This document shows, one piece after another, positions 6,267-12,410 of a stretch of DNA of 22,954 bases. The stretch lies in assembly GCA_964383505.1 (NCBI GenBank), contig CAYLHB010000012.1, forward strand, positions 1 to 22,954, given 5' to 3'. The number at the start of each line of letters is the position of its first letter. Within the stretch, counting starts at the first letter, position 1. The position numbers and the translations under genes were made by a program. The notes beneath the pieces are model-generated. The model was not told the DNA's origin, searched no databases, and saw only the letters and a program-made list of their open reading frames with translations. Origin of the DNA: CAYLHB01 sp964383505 (lineage in GTDB: Bacteria > Patescibacteriota > Minisyncoccia > Phycocordibacterales > UBA12088).

Positions 6267-6713
6267 ATGAACAACATTCCATCGTTTCGTTGCTTGTGTG
6301 TCGATTCATATCGCGACTATGCGCCGCTCGTGTTGCGCGTAGTAACAGGTGCGATATTTTTAGTACATGGTCTCGATAAGCTCAACCAAGGTCTCAAAGG
6401 TACCGCAAGTTTTCTTTCAAGTCTTGGATTTCCGCTCGCACTGTTGCTCGCGGTAGCACTTATTGCGGTTGAGGTGCTGGGTGGACTCGCCTTAATCGTG
6501 GGTCTCTACACCCACTGGGCTGCGAAGCTAACGGCGATTGTCGCCGCGGTTGCGTTCCTTGCTGTGCACCTTGAGAATGGCTTTAGTGTGCGTGACGGAG
6601 GGTATGAGTACATCGTGCTGTTGTTTGCGGCAAGTGTATCGCTTGTGCTCTCGGGAGGAGGGAAGTATGCGCTCGATTCGTACCTGTTTGAAAAGAAAGA
6701 GAAAGAGCAGTAG
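6267..6713 (+). CDS. DoxX-family membrane protein
   Basis: This 148-residue protein has four hydrophobic segments in the DoxX/SURF4-like arrangement. Family landmarks are LVLRVVTGAIFLVHGLDKL (about 19-37), the helix pair ALLLAVALIAVEVLGGLALIVGLYTHWAAKL, and HLENGF. DoxX-type proteins belong to the membrane part of quinone or thiosulfate oxidoreductases and to redox-stress systems, but most family members have no assigned substrate. It lies downstream of a peroxiredoxin and upstream of an anchored Cys-containing hypothetical, so an oxidative-stress role is plausible as inference. I chose ATG 6267 over 6258 because the -10 box ends at 6258. Confidence 0.85.
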   Translation: MNNIPSFRCLCVDSYRDYAPLVLRVVTGAIFLVHGLDKLNQGLKGTASFLSSLGFPLALLLAVALIAVEVLGGLALIVGLYTHWAAKLTAIVAAVAFLAVHLENGFSVRDGGYEYIVLLFAASVSLVLSGGGKYALDSYLFEKKEKEQ

Positions 6714-6716
6714 CAT
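6711..6716 (+). promoter_or_regulatory. -10-like TAGCAT overlapping the doxX-family stop codon
   Basis: TAGCAT begins with the TAG stop of the DoxX-family gene and is followed by seven bases and ATG 6724. It could let the downstream gene be transcribed leaderless on its own. Confidence 0.35.
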
Positions 6717-6723
6717 AGTGCAC

Positions 6724-7500
6724 ATGCGTCGATTTCTGTGGTTTGTCCTCATACTCGGGACACTCCTCCTTGCGGTGGGTGTGGGTGGGTACCTCTACCT
6801 CTTTTCGGTTGTGCCCGAAACGGAACGTGCGGTCATTGACTTCGCCACATGCGCCGAGAAGTTCCCCATCATGGAGAGCTACCCACGGCAGTGCAAAACA
6901 CCCGATGGTGTGTTGTTTGTGGAAGAGGAGGTGGACACTCCTGTTGAGGTGAAGCGAACGTTGTATGTGAGCGATGATGGAGCGTACTCTTTTGAGTACG
7001 ATGCAGACAGGTATACGGTCGTAGTGCGAGAGGCTGGCACAAGCACCGATGTGGTATCGGATACACGCCTCGTAGTGAAAGGACAGGAATTGTCGGACGA
7101 CGCTGGGGAAGAGAGCGGGTACCCCGTGCTTGCAGTTACCGTGCATCGCGATCTCGGTGAGCCTTTGGCAGCATGGGCTGAAGAGGCGCTCGCGCATAGT
7201 GTAGTTGCAACATCAACGGAACTCACGCAACTGTCCGGCAATACCGCGGTGCGTGTTTCAGGACGCGACGCGACCCTCTTCGAAACACTTTTTGCGATGC
7301 ACAGGGGAAACGTGTACGAAATCACCAGCAGGTACGAGACCTCTGAAGACCTCGCGCGTGCGACGGCGGTTGAGGTATTGGGTTCATGGGAATTCCTCTA
7401 TGAAACACCCGCGCAACTTGATGCGAATGATGGGGTTGGCACAGGTAGTGTTGAGAAGACTAGTGCCGCATCATCCACAGAGCTAGATTCGTTTGAATGA
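6724..7500 (+). CDS. Membrane-anchored hypothetical protein with MESYPRQC motif
   Basis: This 258-residue protein has an N-terminal anchor (about residues 4-28). It is followed by FATCAEKFPIMESYPRQCKTPDGVLFVEEE (about 40-69), a compact element with Cys43 and Cys57 that recurs in many uncharacterised Patescibacteria and other bacterial exported proteins. The middle part (about 75-235) is beta-rich and reads like a small ligand-binding or PsbP-type fold, but I cannot name it. The C-terminus is Ser/Thr-rich and low in complexity. The start at 6724 is chosen because it gives the anchor directly; earlier in-frame codons lie inside the upstream gene. It sits 10 bases after the DoxX-family gene and ends before a weak hairpin and T5 run. 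Confidence 0.75.
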   Translation: MRRFLWFVLILGTLLLAVGVGGYLYLFSVVPETERAVIDFATCAEKFPIMESYPRQCKTPDGVLFVEEEVDTPVEVKRTLYVSDDGAYSFEYDADRYTVVVREAGTSTDVVSDTRLVVKGQELSDDAGEESGYPVLAVTVHRDLGEPLAAWAEEALAHSVVATSTELTQLSGNTAVRVSGRDATLFETLFAMHRGNVYEITSRYETSEDLARATAVEVLGSWEFLYETPAQLDANDGVGTGSVEKTSAASSTELDSFE

Positions 7501-7512
7501 ATGGTGCGCGTG

Positions 7513-7546
7513 TCAATGCGCTCTGAGCATTGAACACATACTTTTT
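7513..7546 (+). terminator. Possible terminator after the MESYPRQC protein gene
   Basis: A perfect 7-bp stem TCAATGC (7513-7519) / GCATTGA (7527-7533) with a 7-base loop. A T5 run (7542-7546) begins eight bases after the stem. The gap makes it a weaker candidate than the hairpins at 2775, 10049 and 16236. Confidence 0.35.
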
Positions 7547-7601
7547 GAGAAGCAAAACCTATTGCGTAAGTGGACAACACACTTCCTTAGACATGTGTGC
7601 G

Positions 7602-7610
7602 TGCTATACT
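7602..7610 (+). promoter_or_regulatory. Extended -10 TGCTATACT, 7 bases before ATG 7618
   Basis: TGC plus TATACT is an extended -10; seven bases separate it from the ATG of the hypothetical gene. It probably drives that gene together with the GH15 gene behind it. Confidence 0.6.
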
Positions 7611-7617
7611 CGCCGCA

Positions 7618-8103
7618 ATGAGTCTAGAAAGTTTCCCGACGAACGAAACGCGTGCCGAACGAATCCCCACACGCGCGGAACGTGTTGGCGAGATTATTGA
7701 AAGGGTGCGCGAGGTGACGGGTTCCGTGCGTGAGGCAGTGAGAACCTATCCCACCGTTACCATTGGGGAAAAAAACTACAGCTTTTCACTCGAAGAGGAG
7801 CCGGGAATTATCCCCCTCGCAAAAATTCAAGCAATCAAAGGCGAGGTCGCAAATCTTGCGGAGCGTGCGGCCAACGACAACGATATGAGTGCCGAGCAAG
7901 CTGCTCGTTTGCTTTCTGACGCCCTTTCCTCACTGGAAAGGTTTTTTGGTACACTAGAGGATGCAAGACGTATCAATCCCGCACTCGCGAAGCTCATAGA
8001 TGAATTACGTACGGAAATCGAAGACCCATCACTCGACGATGGTGCGGGAGAGGAAACGGGTGGGGACGAACAACGGGGCGAGAATATACCACTCGTCGCA
8101 TAA
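7618..8103 (+). CDS. Hypothetical soluble helical protein upstream of the GH15 gene
   Basis: This 161-residue, highly charged protein has no signal peptide or membrane segment. Residues 10-45 are Arg/Glu-rich and likely helical, then comes a short beta-like stretch (YPTVTIGEKNYSFSLEEEP, about 50-68), then two long predicted helices (about 70-135) with heptad-like spacing, and an acidic Gly/Glu tail. The ATG is placed by the extended -10 seven bases upstream. The stop lies only five bases before the GTG of the glucoamylase-like gene, so the two are almost certainly one transcript. I do not recognise the family; a regulatory or scaffolding partner of the hydrolase is only a guess from the pairing. 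Confidence 0.65.
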   Translation: MSLESFPTNETRAERIPTRAERVGEIIERVREVTGSVREAVRTYPTVTIGEKNYSFSLEEEPGIIPLAKIQAIKGEVANLAERAANDNDMSAEQAARLLSDALSSLERFFGTLEDARRINPALAKLIDELRTEIEDPSLDDGAGEETGGDEQRGENIPLVA

Positions 8104-8108
8104 CTCGT

Positions 8109-9161
8109 GTGAACATTCAAAACGAAATCGAGCGTCACCTGAATATTTTGCGGGGCCTTCGTGCACCGAGCGGCCTCTTTATTGCGGCGGCACAGAGAGG
8201 TGTGTCAACGGGCTATGACAAGGCGTGGCTCCGCGACAACTTCTACACCGTCATGGCCTTTGAGGCGGTGGGGGAGTGGGACGTGGTACACCAGACGTGG
8301 CACGCGCTCCTCGACATATTCCTCAAACACGAGGAAAAAATAAGTTGGGCGATTCAAGAACGTCCCCGCTTCACCTACCAGTACATCCACGCTCGCTACA
8401 ACCCCGAAACATTTGAGGAGTTTTGGGAGGAGTGGGGCAACAAACAGAACGATGCGGTGGGCTGCATCCTCTTTGCACTCGGGTCACTTGAAGCGAAGGG
8501 GCAGAGTGTGCTAAGGAACGACGACGACAGGCGCATCGTACAGCGTCTCGCCGACTACCTCACCGTGGTTGAGTACTGGAACGACCCGGACAACGGGGTG
8601 TGGGAGGAGTATGAGGAGGTGCATGCGTCATCTGTGGGTGCGTGCGTGGCGGGACTCACCATTGCGCGAGACAACGGAATAGCGACGGTACCCGAGGAGA
8701 GCATAGAGAAGGGTCACGACGCGCTCGCACGACTCCTCCCGAGAGAGTCGCGCTCCAAGTTTACCGACCTTGCACTCCTCTCGCTCATTTTTCCCTATCA
8801 CATCGTGCCTGATGCGGTAGCTGAACTCATCCTCTCAAATCTTGAGTACCACCTTACGCGCGACCGCGGGGTATTGCGCTACAAAAACGACCGCTACTAC
8901 AACAAGAACGAGGACGGAACGAGCGAAGAGGCGGAGTGGACCATGGGTTTTCCATGGCTCTCTATCATATACCGTGACCGAGGGGAGCATGAGAAGGCGG
9001 ATATGTGGCTTCAAAGGGCGCATGGTGCGCTCGACACGGAGGGAAAGCTCCCCGAGCTATATTTTTCACACACGAACGACCCCAATGAGAACAACCCCCT
9101 CGGGTGGGCCGAGTCGCTCTATGTAGTGGCGCTCAAGAAACAGTTCGACGTACGGAGCTAA
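8109..9161 (+). CDS. Glycoside hydrolase family 15-like protein (glucoamylase/PhK-like)
   Basis: This 350-residue protein has the (alpha/alpha)6-barrel repeats of GH15 and related enzymes that hydrolyse terminal alpha-glucosidic bonds. Landmarks are YDKAWLRDNFY (36-46), the segment ISWAIQERPRFTYQYIHARY (78-97), DNGVWEEYEEVHASSVGA (161-178) with the expected general acid among E166/E167, MGFPWLSIIYRDRG (279-292) and LPELYFSH followed by NPLGWAESLYV. E316 in LPELY occupies the place of the catalytic base in LPEQ-type sequences; that mapping is from memory. It is short compared with secreted glucoamylases, lacks their beta-sandwich domain and has no signal peptide, so a cytoplasmic glycan is the likely substrate. 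The GTG start is five bases after the upstream stop. Confidence 0.85.
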   Translation: MNIQNEIERHLNILRGLRAPSGLFIAAAQRGVSTGYDKAWLRDNFYTVMAFEAVGEWDVVHQTWHALLDIFLKHEEKISWAIQERPRFTYQYIHARYNPETFEEFWEEWGNKQNDAVGCILFALGSLEAKGQSVLRNDDDRRIVQRLADYLTVVEYWNDPDNGVWEEYEEVHASSVGACVAGLTIARDNGIATVPEESIEKGHDALARLLPRESRSKFTDLALLSLIFPYHIVPDAVAELILSNLEYHLTRDRGVLRYKNDRYYNKNEDGTSEEAEWTMGFPWLSIIYRDRGEHEKADMWLQRAHGALDTEGKLPELYFSHTNDPNENNPLGWAESLYVVALKKQFDVRS

Positions 9162-9190
9162 TTTCATATTTTCTTCATGTGTGCTTCATT

Positions 9191-9196
9191 TATAAT
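9191..9196 (+). promoter_or_regulatory. hsp20: -10 TATAAT of hsp20
   Basis: A perfect TATAAT 29 bases before the hsp20 ATG, giving a leader of about 23 bases. This is one of the few genes here that cannot be leaderless from its best -10. No Shine-Dalgarno is visible in the leader. Confidence 0.55.
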
Positions 9197-9200
9197 GGGC

Positions 9201-9213
9201 TAGTTAATAACTA
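9201..9213. promoter_or_regulatory. Operator-like inverted repeat TAGTTA-A-TAACTA at the hsp20 transcription start
   Basis: A perfect 6-1-6 dyad starts five bases after the TATAAT box, so it covers the predicted transcription start. That is a classic repressor position. It is not CIRCE (TTAGCACTC-N9-GAGTGCTAA) nor the HspR inverted repeat. Confidence 0.45.
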
Positions 9214-9225
9214 ACACACCACAGT

Positions 9226-9639
9226 ATGTCACTCATAAAGTGGGAACCGTTTGATGATATTGATAGGTTTTTCAATGAAGTTTCAGCACCCGCACTTGGG
9301 AGAGTGGGTTTCGACATGGCGGTGGATCTCTATGAAGAAGGCAACAATTACATCGCCACTATGAACCTGCCCGGTGTGGACGCGGAGAAAATAGACGTTG
9401 CAGTGGAGGGCAACTACCTGCGTGTGGGAGCGCGACGCGAGGAGGAGAAAGAGCAGAAAAGCAAGCAGTTCTACAGCAAAGAGATTCGTCGTGGTAGTTT
9501 TGAGAGGGCGCTTCGTCTCCCCGAGCCGGTGAACGAGCAAAAGGTGAACGCCGAGTACAAGGATGGTGTGCTCAAAATTATACTCCCGAAACTTGCCGAA
9601 AAACAACGCGGGAAAGTGAAAGTGATAGTGAAAAAGTAA
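9226..9639 (+). CDS. hsp20: Small heat shock protein, Hsp20/alpha-crystallin family
   Basis: This 137-residue ATP-independent chaperone holds unfolding proteins. It starts MSLIKWEPFDDIDRFFNEV, the usual N-terminal arm (compare WxPFxxxxRLFDE). The alpha-crystallin domain spans about 28-122, with DLYEEGNNYIATMNLPGVDAEKIDVAV, the GSFERALRLPEPV element and the YKDGVLKIILPK motif that ends the domain. The C-terminal tail is short and basic (KVKVIVKK) and holds VIV in place of a clear IxI anchor. It appears monocistronic, with its own TATAAT, an operator-like dyad at the start site and a strong hairpin after the stop. Confidence 0.95.
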   Translation: MSLIKWEPFDDIDRFFNEVSAPALGRVGFDMAVDLYEEGNNYIATMNLPGVDAEKIDVAVEGNYLRVGARREEEKEQKSKQFYSKEIRRGSFERALRLPEPVNEQKVNAEYKDGVLKIILPKLAEKQRGKVKVIVKK

Positions 9640-9669
9640 CCCGCGCACTACGTAATGCGGTAAAATGCA

Positions 9670-9702
9670 GACCCCCGCAAGTTGACAGCACCTGCGGGGG
9701 TC
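9670..9702. terminator. Strong GC hairpin between hsp20 and the next gene
   Basis: A perfect 10-bp stem GACCCCCGCA (9670-9679) / TGCGGGGGTC (9693-9702) with a 13-base loop. No T-run follows on the plus strand, so it is not a canonical intrinsic terminator; the minus-strand side is followed by only a weak T tract. It ends two bases before a -10-like TAGCAT (9704-9709), so it may also influence that promoter. Confidence 0.5.
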
Positions 9703-9703
9703 G

Positions 9704-9709
9704 TAGCAT
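9704..9709 (+). promoter_or_regulatory. -10-like TAGCAT, 6 bases before ATG 9716
   Basis: TAGCAT, six bases, ATG. The hexamer is not close to consensus, but the spacing matches the pattern seen across the window. Confidence 0.4.
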
Positions 9710-9715
9710 GGAGAC

Positions 9716-10045
9716 ATGGGAAGGATGTTTGACTCTAGGGCTGGCAATGTGCTCGTGATACTTTATGCGCTCCTCACGATAGGCGTGCCGGCGTTTTCCC
9801 TTGTTTGCTTTGCACCTTACTGTGCACCGCTCGTGGTGGTGCCTATTCTCCCGTGGGTGCTCATCATACGTGAGCTCGGGCTTTCGGTGCCGTTTGCCAC
9901 ATACCCGTTATTTGTACTCCTCAATGTGGTGGTGTTCTACTTTGTAGGCGCCACACTCGAGCACACATACCACTCACTCAAAGAAGGGTCGCTTCACGAC
10001 AAAATGCTCTCCTTTCGACGCAAGGGTACACCGAGAAAGTCGTAA
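9716..10045 (+). CDS. Small multi-TM membrane protein, unknown function
   Basis: This 109-residue protein has three likely membrane segments: about residues 11-32 (VLVILYALLTIGVPAFSLVCF), 37-52 and 62-82 (YPLFVLLNVVVFYFVGATLE). A soluble, basic C-terminal tail (KMLSFRRKGTPRKS) is probably cytoplasmic. The start at 9716 is supported by TAGCAT six bases upstream; ATG 9725 is an alternative that removes three residues. It lies between the hsp20 hairpin and a clear intrinsic terminator, so it looks like a single-gene transcript. I do not recognise the family. Confidence 0.65.
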   Translation: MGRMFDSRAGNVLVILYALLTIGVPAFSLVCFAPYCAPLVVVPILPWVLIIRELGLSVPFATYPLFVLLNVVVFYFVGATLEHTYHSLKEGSLHDKMLSFRRKGTPRKS

Positions 10046-10048
10046 CCT

Positions 10049-10068
10049 GCCGGACGTGTCCGGCTTTT
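10049..10068 (+). terminator. Intrinsic terminator GCCGGA-CGTG-TCCGGC-TTTT
   Basis: A 6-bp GC-rich stem with a CGTG loop, followed at once by TTTTGTGT. It begins four bases after the stop of the membrane protein gene and separates it from the beta-propeller gene. Confidence 0.75.
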
Positions 10069-10121
10069 GTGTATAGCGACTTGCGGCGTGCAGCAGTCGG
10101 CGTACACTGACATCATTGTAG

Positions 10122-10127
10122 TAACAT
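10122..10127 (+). promoter_or_regulatory. -10-like TAACAT, 8 bases before ATG 10136
   Basis: TAACAT followed by eight bases and the ATG of the secreted beta-propeller gene. A second possible box, TACACT (10103-10108), lies further upstream. Confidence 0.35.
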
Positions 10128-10135
10128 TTTGACGT

Positions 10136-12352
10136 ATGTATACTCGTCACCTTTTTCAAGCGTTAGTGCTCACTGCTATTTTAGTGGGAGTGTGGTACTA
10201 TAGTCCGACCATAGCGCGGGCGGCGTGTAGCGCAAGTTCACTCACCGCGGTCTCGTTCGGTCAAAATAGCTCTGCGGTACAAGCACTTCAGGAGTGCCTC
10301 ATAGGCGCCGGGTACGACATACCCGCAGGAGCAACAGGGTACTACGGCACACAAACGAGGTCTGCGGTACAGGCATTCTACGCAAAGGTGCTTGGCCTCT
10401 CCGATTGGGATGGGTTGTCGGTTGGCCCCAAAGGCCGTGCGGCGCTTGGCACGCAAACCTCCACACCTCCCCCATTGTCCGGCTCGAAAGTGACCTCATA
10501 CAAACGCGCGTCGAATGCGGAGGAACTTAAGAAGTATATAGATGCCACCCTCAATGGGGGTTACAGTGCAGGGAGAGTGGTGGCAACTATGGATGATGCA
10601 CAATCGGCGGAATCATCGAGCGCTCCATCCGCTCCCGCGGTCTCTTCGCCCGAACGGGTGTCGGAAACCAACGTGCAGGTACGCGGTATCGACGAGCCAG
10701 ACATTGTGAAGACAGACGGCACCACTATTTACTTCGCGCGTGCTGGCTACTGGTATGGCGGGCCCATGCCCCTTATGACGGATGCTGCAATCTCGAGCAT
10801 GCCCATTCGTTGTGAGCCGGATGGCAAGAGTGGATGCGTGGTGCCCGATCAAAAAGGGGTAACTGCGCTCAACGCGTACCCTGTTAGTACGTTGGGTATT
10901 GCGAGCGAATCTATAAAAGAGCGCGGAGAACTTTTGCTCGTAAAAAGTACCAACACCCTCATCATCCTCTCGTACCCCTCAATCGTGGCGTACGATGTCT
11001 CTAACCCGGAGGTACCAAAGAAAGTGTGGGAGCTCGCGCAGGGGGACTCCACTAATGTGGTGACGGCGAGGCTGAAAGATGACACCCTCTACCTTGTTAC
11101 CCAAACATACCTCAACAGGGACGCGCCGTGTCCCATGGTGCCTATGGTGCGTGGCACCACCAAAATAAGCGTCGCGTGCACCGACCTCTGGATTCCCGAG
11201 CGTCCGGTGCCGGTGGATACTGTCTACACCGTGCTTACGGTGAACCCTGCAACCGGCGTGGTACTGGACAAAGTTGCGCTCACCCTCCCGAGCGGGGAAA
11301 GTGTGGTGGCGATGTTCGAGAACAACCTCTACCTCGCGTCCCACTCGTACTACACCCATATGGATGTGCAAGCGGAACTTGCACTTGAAGCCGCAAAACC
11401 ATTCCTCACCACTGCGACCTATGAAAGAGCGAATCGAGTGCTTGGCTACGACATTTCCGCTTCCGGAAAGTACAGTGAAGTGGCCCAACTCATCGAGGCA
11501 GACTTGGGGCGGTATGGAAACGACGAGAGGTTGCAGGTAGAGAACGAAATGGAAAACTCGTACCGCATACTCATCACGGCACGAGCACGCGATCTCGATC
11601 GTTCAAGCATTGTGCGCATCTCACTTACATCACTCTCGCTTGCGGCAACTGGCGAAATCCCCGGGAAGGTGCTCAACCAGTTTGCACTCGATGAGTACAA
11701 CGGCGATGTGCGCGTGGCGGTGACGGTACAGCCCGATTGGAACACGGAGTCGAGTATGAATGACGTGTACGTGTTGGGGCAAGACTTGAAGGAAAAGGGC
11801 AGTATCCGTGACCTTGGCCTCGGTGAGCGCGTGTACAGCGCACGCTTCATGGGGGACACTGCGTACCTTGTGACCTTCCGTCAAATCGACCCCTTCTACG
11901 TGCTTGACCTTTCGGTACCGACCGCGCCCAAGAAGGTTGGAGAACTCAAAATACCCGGGTACAGTGCGTACCTCGAACCATTGGGTAACGACCTTGTCCT
12001 TGGGGTGGGGCGCGAGGGGGACGGGGTCAAACTCTCGGTGTTTGATGTGAGTAACCCCGCGCTCCCCAAGGAAAAGGCCAAGTACCTCCTCAAGGAGGGG
12101 TGGACCGAGGTGGAGGGGAATCATCACGCATTCCTGCGCGATCCTAAGCACTCCGTGTTCTTCCTGCCGGGCGGAAACGGGGGATACGTGTTCTCGTACA
12201 AGAACGGCTCCCTCTCGCTTGTGCGCACGATAGCCGGCTACGACGTGAAGCGCGCGCTCTACATCAACGACTACCTCTATGTGCTCGGCGAGAACACGCT
12301 CACGGTCATTGACGAGAAGACCTGGAAAGACGCAAAGACACTCACACTGTAA
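10136..12352 (+). CDS. Secreted protein with peptidoglycan-binding-like and C-terminal beta-propeller domains
   Basis: This 738-residue protein begins with a signal peptide (about 1-30, ending near IARAACS). A peptidoglycan-binding-1-like repeat follows at about 38-105 (FGQNSSAVQALQECLIGAGYDIPAGATGYYGTQTRSAVQAF), then a Ser/Pro/Ala-rich linker. From about 177 onward is the beta-propeller domain of the secreted C-terminal beta-propeller family (COG4880-type), recognisable by TNVQVRGIDEPDIVKTDGTTIYF at its entry and by repeated blades such as DTLYLVTQTYL, DDYLYVLG-like and FYVLDLSVPTAPKKVGELKIPGYSAYL. The combination suggests a cell-wall-held or surface-exposed interaction protein. Catalytic activity is not evident. 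It follows a terminator, so it starts a new transcript. Confidence 0.88.
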   Translation: MYTRHLFQALVLTAILVGVWYYSPTIARAACSASSLTAVSFGQNSSAVQALQECLIGAGYDIPAGATGYYGTQTRSAVQAFYAKVLGLSDWDGLSVGPKGRAALGTQTSTPPPLSGSKVTSYKRASNAEELKKYIDATLNGGYSAGRVVATMDDAQSAESSSAPSAPAVSSPERVSETNVQVRGIDEPDIVKTDGTTIYFARAGYWYGGPMPLMTDAAISSMPIRCEPDGKSGCVVPDQKGVTALNAYPVSTLGIASESIKERGELLLVKSTNTLIILSYPSIVAYDVSNPEVPKKVWELAQGDSTNVVTARLKDDTLYLVTQTYLNRDAPCPMVPMVRGTTKISVACTDLWIPERPVPVDTVYTVLTVNPATGVVLDKVALTLPSGESVVAMFENNLYLASHSYYTHMDVQAELALEAAKPFLTTATYERANRVLGYDISASGKYSEVAQLIEADLGRYGNDERLQVENEMENSYRILITARARDLDRSSIVRISLTSLSLAATGEIPGKVLNQFALDEYNGDVRVAVTVQPDWNTESSMNDVYVLGQDLKEKGSIRDLGLGERVYSARFMGDTAYLVTFRQIDPFYVLDLSVPTAPKKVGELKIPGYSAYLEPLGNDLVLGVGREGDGVKLSVFDVSNPALPKEKAKYLLKEGWTEVEGNHHAFLRDPKHSVFFLPGGNGGYVFSYKNGSLSLVRTIAGYDVKRALYINDYLYVLGENTLTVIDEKTWKDAKTLTL

Positions 12353-12398
12353 TTATTCCCGCATATGTGACACCCATGGCACACTGCGCCCATTTGGG

Positions 12399-12404
12399 TA
12401 TGCT
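12399..12404 (+). promoter_or_regulatory. dnaG: -10-like TATGCT, 6 bases before the dnaG start
   Basis: TATGCT, six bases, ATG. The same hexamer at the same distance precedes murA on the other strand, which supports both starts. Confidence 0.5.
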
Positions 12405-12410
12405 GTAGGC

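Noticed and set aside
9201..9213. CIRCE or HspR-type operator at hsp20
   Set aside because: The dyad sequence and spacing (6-1-6) match neither consensus; kept only as an unassigned operator-like repeat.
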